The notes below the pieces were generated by a model. That model ran no database searches. It was given only the letters and a program-made list of their open reading frames with translations, and had not been told where the DNA came from. 64,000 nt of DNA from DASZHJ01 sp035604335 (GTDB lineage Bacteria; Pseudomonadota; Alphaproteobacteria; ATCC43930; CGMCC-115725), in assembly GCA_035604335.1 (NCBI GenBank), contig DATNIT010000253.1, forward strand, positions 5,804 to 69,803, written 5' to 3'. Position numbers and translations under genes: made by a program. Within the stretch, counting starts at the first letter, position 1; the number at the start of each line of letters is the position of its first letter. Positions 60,468-64,000 of the stretch are shown one piece after another.

Positions 60468-61432
60468 GCGCCGTGCCCGTCCTCGAGGTCCGGGATTTGC
60501 GCACGCGGTTCGAGCTCCACGGCGGCTCGCTCGAGGTGGTCCGCGGCGTCGACCTCTCGCTGGCGCCCGGCGAGGTGCTGGGCTTGATCGGCGAATCCGG
60601 GTCCGGCAAGACGATGACGGGCCTCTCCATTCTGCGCCTCCTGCCGCCGAACGCGCGCGTCAGCAGCGCCATGGCCCGCTTCGGCGGCCAGAACCTTCTG
60701 GACCTGAGCGAGGCCGACTTCGAGGCGCTGCGTGGCCGGCGGATGGCGATGATCTTTCAAAACCCGGTTGGCGCCTTCAATCCGGCGAAGCGCGTCGCCT
60801 GGCACCTGCGCGAGATCATCCGGCGCCGCCGAGGCAACACGAACGGCTGGGCCGGCGCCGCCGGCGCGGCGCTCTCGGAGGTCGGCATACCCCACCCCGA
60901 GCGCGTGCTGCGCCTCTATCCGCACCAGCTGAGCGGCGGCATGGCGCAGCGCATTCTGATCGCGATGGTGATGGCGCTCGAGCCCGATCTGATCATCGCG
61001 GACGAGCCCACGACCAACCTCGACAACATCGTCGAGCGGCAGATCGTGCGGCTGTTCCGCCGGCTCCGCGGCCGGCTCAACGCTAGTTTCCTCTTCATCA
61101 CGCACGATATGGCGCTGGCTAAGATCCTGTGCGACCGCATCGCCGTGATGTACGCCGGCGAGATCGTGGAGATCGGGCCGACGCGGGAGCTCTTTGCGGC
61201 GCCGCGCCATCCCTATACGCAGGGCTTGGTCGCGACCGCCATGGCGCTTCAAGGCCGCGCAACGCGGCTGAAAGAGATTTCGGGCGAGCTCCCCAATCTC
61301 GCCGCGCCGCCGCCCGGCTGCCTCTTCGCGCCTCGCTGCCTCCAGGCGCTTCCGCGCTGCCGGGAGGCCGCGCCGCCGGCCTACGGCGACGGCGTGCACC
61401 GCGTGCGCTGCTATCTCGCGGAGGGCACGTGA
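60464..61432 (+). CDS. Peptide-type ABC transporter ATPase, DppD-like
   Basis: 322 residues from the ATG at 60464. Walker A GESGSGKT, Q-loop IFQNPVG, signature LSGGMAQR, Walker B LIIADEPTTNLDNIVERQIV, and His switch FITHDMAL. The D-loop region has Asn for the usual Ala and DNIVERQ for DVTVQAQ, a mild departure. The C-terminal extension holds CLFAPRCLQALPRCREA. It overlaps the next ATPase gene by 4 nt. It powers import with the DppF-like protein. Confidence 0.91.
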   Translation: MSAVPVLEVRDLRTRFELHGGSLEVVRGVDLSLAPGEVLGLIGESGSGKTMTGLSILRLLPPNARVSSAMARFGGQNLLDLSEADFEALRGRRMAMIFQNPVGAFNPAKRVAWHLREIIRRRRGNTNGWAGAAGAALSEVGIPHPERVLRLYPHQLSGGMAQRILIAMVMALEPDLIIADEPTTNLDNIVERQIVRLFRRLRGRLNASFLFITHDMALAKILCDRIAVMYAGEIVEIGPTRELFAAPRHPYTQGLVATAMALQGRATRLKEISGELPNLAAPPPGCLFAPRCLQALPRCREAAPPAYGDGVHRVRCYLAEGT

Positions 61433-62424
61433 CCACCGACGCGCTGCTGGAGATCGAGCACCTCGTCGTGTCCTTTCCCCGGCGCGGCGGAGACTGGGGC
61501 GCGCCGCGCCTCTTCAACGCCGTCGACGACGTCACGCTGGAGATCCGAGTCGGGGAAGTCCTGGGTCTGGTCGGCGAATCCGGCAGCGGCAAGACCACGC
61601 TCGCAAAAGCGCTCTTGCGGCTCTACCGGCCCAGTGCCGGGCGGATCCTGTTCGAGGGAACCGACCTCGCGCCGCTCGGCGAGCGTGCGCTCAAGCCCTA
61701 TCGACGCCACCTGCAGATGGTGTTCCAAGACCCGATCTCGTCCTTCAACCCGCGCCATACCGTGGCGGAATCCTTGGCTATCCCTCTGCGGCTGCATCGG
61801 CTGTGTCCGAAGTCCAAAATCGCGCGACGCGTCGACGAGACCCTGGCGCGGGTCGGCTTGTCGCCCCGCTTGCGCGACCGCTTCCCCCACGAGCTCTCGG
61901 GCGGGCAGCTCCAGCGCGTGGCGATCGGCCGGGCGCTGATCCTGTCGCCTCGCCTCCTAGTCGCCGACGAGGCCGTCTCCAAGCTCGACGTCTCCGTGCG
62001 CGCGCAGATCCTGAACCTGCTGAAGGATGTGCGGCAGGCGAATGGGCTGTCGATCCTGTTCGTCACCCACGACCTCCACGTTGCCCGCTATCTCTGCGAC
62101 CGTATCGGCGTGATGTACTTCGGCAAGCTGGTGGAGATCGGTCGCACCGAGGACGTGCTGGTGTCGCCGCGCCACCCCTATACCCAGGCCCTGGTCGATA
62201 CGCTGAAGGAGGATGATGCCGCGATCCCGGACGGAGAGACCGCAATGGCGCCACCGTCCACGACAGGCTGCCGCTACGCATCGCGCTGCGCTCATGCGAT
62301 CGCCCGATGCGTCGAGGCGCATCCCGAGCTTGTGGAGATCGCCGACGGCCACGCAACCGCCTGCTGGCGCTGGCGCGAGTTGGCGCCGGTTGAACCCAAT
62401 TTCGATCTTGCACACGAGAGGTAG
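61429..62424 (+). CDS. Peptide-type ABC transporter ATPase, DppF-like
   Basis: 331 residues from a GTG overlapping the upstream stop (GTGA). Walker A GESGSGKT, Q-loop VFQDPISSFNP, signature LSGGQLQR, Walker B LLVADEAVSKLDVSVRAQIL, and His switch FVTHDLHV. The usual Pro of DEPxSxLD is Ala, and Lys replaces Ala before LD, but the catalytic Glu is in place. The C-terminal extension has CRYASRCAHAIARCVEA. It ends 5 nt before the OYE-like enzyme gene, so that enzyme is probably in the same transcript. Confidence 0.91.
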   Translation: MTTDALLEIEHLVVSFPRRGGDWGAPRLFNAVDDVTLEIRVGEVLGLVGESGSGKTTLAKALLRLYRPSAGRILFEGTDLAPLGERALKPYRRHLQMVFQDPISSFNPRHTVAESLAIPLRLHRLCPKSKIARRVDETLARVGLSPRLRDRFPHELSGGQLQRVAIGRALILSPRLLVADEAVSKLDVSVRAQILNLLKDVRQANGLSILFVTHDLHVARYLCDRIGVMYFGKLVEIGRTEDVLVSPRHPYTQALVDTLKEDDAAIPDGETAMAPPSTTGCRYASRCAHAIARCVEAHPELVEIADGHATACWRWRELAPVEPNFDLAHER

Positions 62425-62429
62425 CCATA

Positions 62430-64000
62430 ATGCGTGAGACCGCCACTGCACATCCGGTGACCGAGACGCCCGCGCGGGGAACTCGAGATCCCCTCTTGCA
62501 GCCGTTCCAAATCAAGCGACTCAAGCTCAAAAACCGAGTCATGAGCACCAGCCACGCCTGCGGGCTGGAGGTGGACGGCATGCCGGTCGAGCGCTACCAG
62601 CTCTACCATGAGGCGAAGGCCAAGGGCGGCATCGCGCTCACGATGTTCGGCGGTTCCTCGAACGTGGCGCCCGATTCGCCCAACATCTTCCGCCAGCTCA
62701 ATGTCGGAACGGATGCCGTGATTCCCTATCTGCAGCAGTTCTCCGAGCGCGTGCACCAGCACGGCGCCGCCTTGATGTGCCAGATCACGCATCTGGGCCG
62801 GCGCGGCGAGCCTTATGCCTCGAACTGGTTGCCGACCATCGCGCCGTCCCCGATGCGCGAGACGCTTCACCGCAGCTTCCCGAAGGAGATGGACGAGCAC
62901 GACATCGCGCGTGTGGTCGCGGCTTATGGCGCGGCGGCGCGGCGATGCAGAGAGGGCGGTCTCGACGGCATCGAGACGCTGGCCGGCGGCCATCTGATCG
63001 GCCAGTTCCTGTCGCCCGCCACCAACCGGCGCACCGACCGCTTCGGCGGCTCGCTCGCCAACCGCTGTCGCTTCGGCCTGATGGTGTTCGAGGAGATCCG
63101 TCGCCAGGTCGGCGACGATTTCATCGTGGGATTCCGCTATGTGGTCGACGAAGGCAACGGCGCCGAGGGACTTTCGTTCGAGGAGTGCGTCGAGATCGCG
63201 AGGGTGTTCGAGAGCGCCGGCGCGATCGACTTCTTCAACGCGATCTATGGCCGGATGGATACCGAGATCGCGCTTGCCGTCGACAACATGCCTGGCATGG
63301 CCTCGCCGATCGCTCCCTGGCTCGCTCGGGTCGGCGCCTTCAAGCGCGAGGTGAAACTCCCCGTCTTCCATGCCGCGCGAATCTCAGATATCGCCACCGC
63401 CCGCTACGCGATCCGCGAGGGCCTGCTCGACATGGTCGCGATGACGCGCGCGCACATCGCGGACCCGAATATCGTCGTCAAGATCGCGGCCGGGCACGAG
63501 GACCTTATCCGGCCTTGCGTCGGCGCCACGCACTGCCAGTCGCAATACCGCCCGCACTGCCTGCACAATCCCTCGACGGGGCGCGAGGCGAGCCTGCCGG
63601 AAGCCATCGCGCGGGCCGAACGGCCCGGCCGAAAGGTGGTGATCGTCGGCGGTGGTCCCGCGGGGCTGGAAGCCGCGCGTGTCTCGGCGGAGCGTGGCCA
63701 CCGCGTTGTGCTGTTCGAGGCCGCCGATCGGCTCGGCGGCCAAGTGTTGCTCGGCGCGCGCGCCAGCTGGCGAAAAGATCTTGTCGGCATCGTCGACTGG
63801 CGGCAGCGCGAGCTCGAGCGGCTCGGCGTCACGGTGCGCATGAGCCGATTTGCCGAGCGCGCCGACGTCTTCGCCGAGGCGCCCAACGTGGTGATCATCG
63901 CGACGGGCGGCACACCCGACATCGACTGGATCCCGGGAGCAGAGCATTGCACCAACGCCTGGGATGCGATCGGCGGCACGGCGCGGCTCGCCGGCGAGAT
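62430..64000 (+). CDS. OYE/TMADH-type NADH:flavin oxidoreductase, N-methylproline-demethylase-like, truncated by window
   Basis: The first 523 residues are visible; the gene runs off the right edge. The N-terminal FMN barrel begins LLQPFQIKRLKLKNRVMSTSH, has QITHLGRRGEP, then GHLIGQFLSPATNRRTDRFGGSLANR, the OYE/TMADH hallmark. The iron-sulfur region is RPCVGATHCQSQYRPHC: Cys363, Cys369 and Cys377 are seen, while the second canonical Cys is Ala366. Then comes a Rossmann FAD/NAD part: KVVIVGGGPAGLEAARVSAERGH. The layout matches trimethylamine dehydrogenase, dienoyl-CoA reductase and StcD-like N-methylproline demethylase. The CVGATxC form recalls the StcD branch. It probably removes an N-methyl group in the pathway served by the ABC system upstream. 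Confidence 0.83.
   Translation, partial: MRETATAHPVTETPARGTRDPLLQPFQIKRLKLKNRVMSTSHACGLEVDGMPVERYQLYHEAKAKGGIALTMFGGSSNVAPDSPNIFRQLNVGTDAVIPYLQQFSERVHQHGAALMCQITHLGRRGEPYASNWLPTIAPSPMRETLHRSFPKEMDEHDIARVVAAYGAAARRCREGGLDGIETLAGGHLIGQFLSPATNRRTDRFGGSLANRCRFGLMVFEEIRRQVGDDFIVGFRYVVDEGNGAEGLSFEECVEIARVFESAGAIDFFNAIYGRMDTEIALAVDNMPGMASPIAPWLARVGAFKREVKLPVFHAARISDIATARYAIREGLLDMVAMTRAHIADPNIVVKIAAGHEDLIRPCVGATHCQSQYRPHCLHNPSTGREASLPEAIARAERPGRKVVIVGGGPAGLEAARVSAERGHRVVLFEAADRLGGQVLLGARASWRKDLVGIVDWRQRELERLGVTVRMSRFAERADVFAEAPNVVIIATGGTPDIDWIPGAEHCTNAWDAIGGTARLAGE

Noticed and set aside
1..64000. tRNA, rRNA, CRISPR arrays, transposases
   Set aside because: None was recognised: no tandem spaced repeats, no transposase-like proteins, no rRNA-like stretch. 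Short tRNA-like segments could be missed by eye.

Overview
This 64 kb window is high-GC, tightly packed DNA. It looks like the chromosome of a free-living, probably soil or rhizosphere, alphaproteobacterium. The evidence is many Tat- or Sec-exported solute-binding proteins with ABC transporters, a betaine-lipid pair (btaA/btaB) with a Pho-box-like promoter, a globin-coupled chemoreceptor, an MdtABC-type RND pump and many GTG starts with 4-nt overlaps. I see no rRNA, tRNA, CRISPR array or intact insertion sequence. The taxon is an inference; no marker gene is present.

Layout. 1-1.3 kb: accessory, phage-like edge (Gp157-like fragment, small HTH regulator with palindromic operators, DUF5681 protein). 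1.4-2.3 kb: exported S1/P1-nuclease-like protein with lost zinc ligands. 2.4-7.7 kb: sugar ABC operon (binding protein, two permeases) with two Gfo/Idh/MocA oxidoreductases. 7.7-9.6 kb: btaAB on the minus strand. 9.8-12 kb: MetE-like protein and an orphan LivJ-like binding protein whose signal peptide is out of frame. 12-18.1 kb: a flavoprotein pair (minus strand) divergent from a Rieske oxygenase of the glycine-betaine/stachydrine demethylase type and a CocE-type hydrolase. 18.2-23.6 kb: complete peptide/opine-type ABC operon. 23.6-27.7 kb: CrtI-like flavoprotein, globin-coupled chemoreceptor, exported hypothetical. 28-39 kb: small hypothetical, PQQ-like propeller, and an RND pump operon (adaptor, MdtB, MdtC, outer-membrane factor). 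39.4-42.8 kb: orphan binding protein, ATP-grasp ligase, glycosyltransferase. 42.8-45.3 kb: gabT, TenA/CADD-like putative diiron oxidase and GlcG/HbpS-like protein in one minus-strand operon. 45.5-53.1 kb: catabolic cassette controlled by an IclR regulator (dimeric-barrel protein, FAH-type hydratase, Gfo/Idh oxidoreductase; divergently IclR, two sugar permeases, binding protein, SDR). 53.3-56.9 kb: D-2-hydroxyacid dehydrogenase, glycerol-3-phosphate-dehydrogenase-like enzyme, LysR regulator. 57-62.4 kb: second complete peptide-type ABC operon. 62.4 kb to the edge: Old-Yellow-Enzyme-type N-demethylase-like flavoprotein, truncated by the window.

How it works together. Most of the window is nutrient capture: four sets of ABC permeases (two sugar type without an ATPase gene, two peptide type with both ATPases) next to oxidoreductases likely to process the imported compound. 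The Rieske protein and the terminal OYE-type enzyme both point to methylated amines or betaines as one substrate class. Points most worth a second look: a 65-bp direct repeat (58/65 identical) flanking the eight-gene IclR cassette between gabT and the hydroxyacid dehydrogenase; paired operator-like sites around iclR; the Pho box of btaAB; the degenerate S1/P1 protein; the gabT/diiron-oxidase/GlcG operon; and the binding-protein/ATP-grasp/glycosyltransferase trio.
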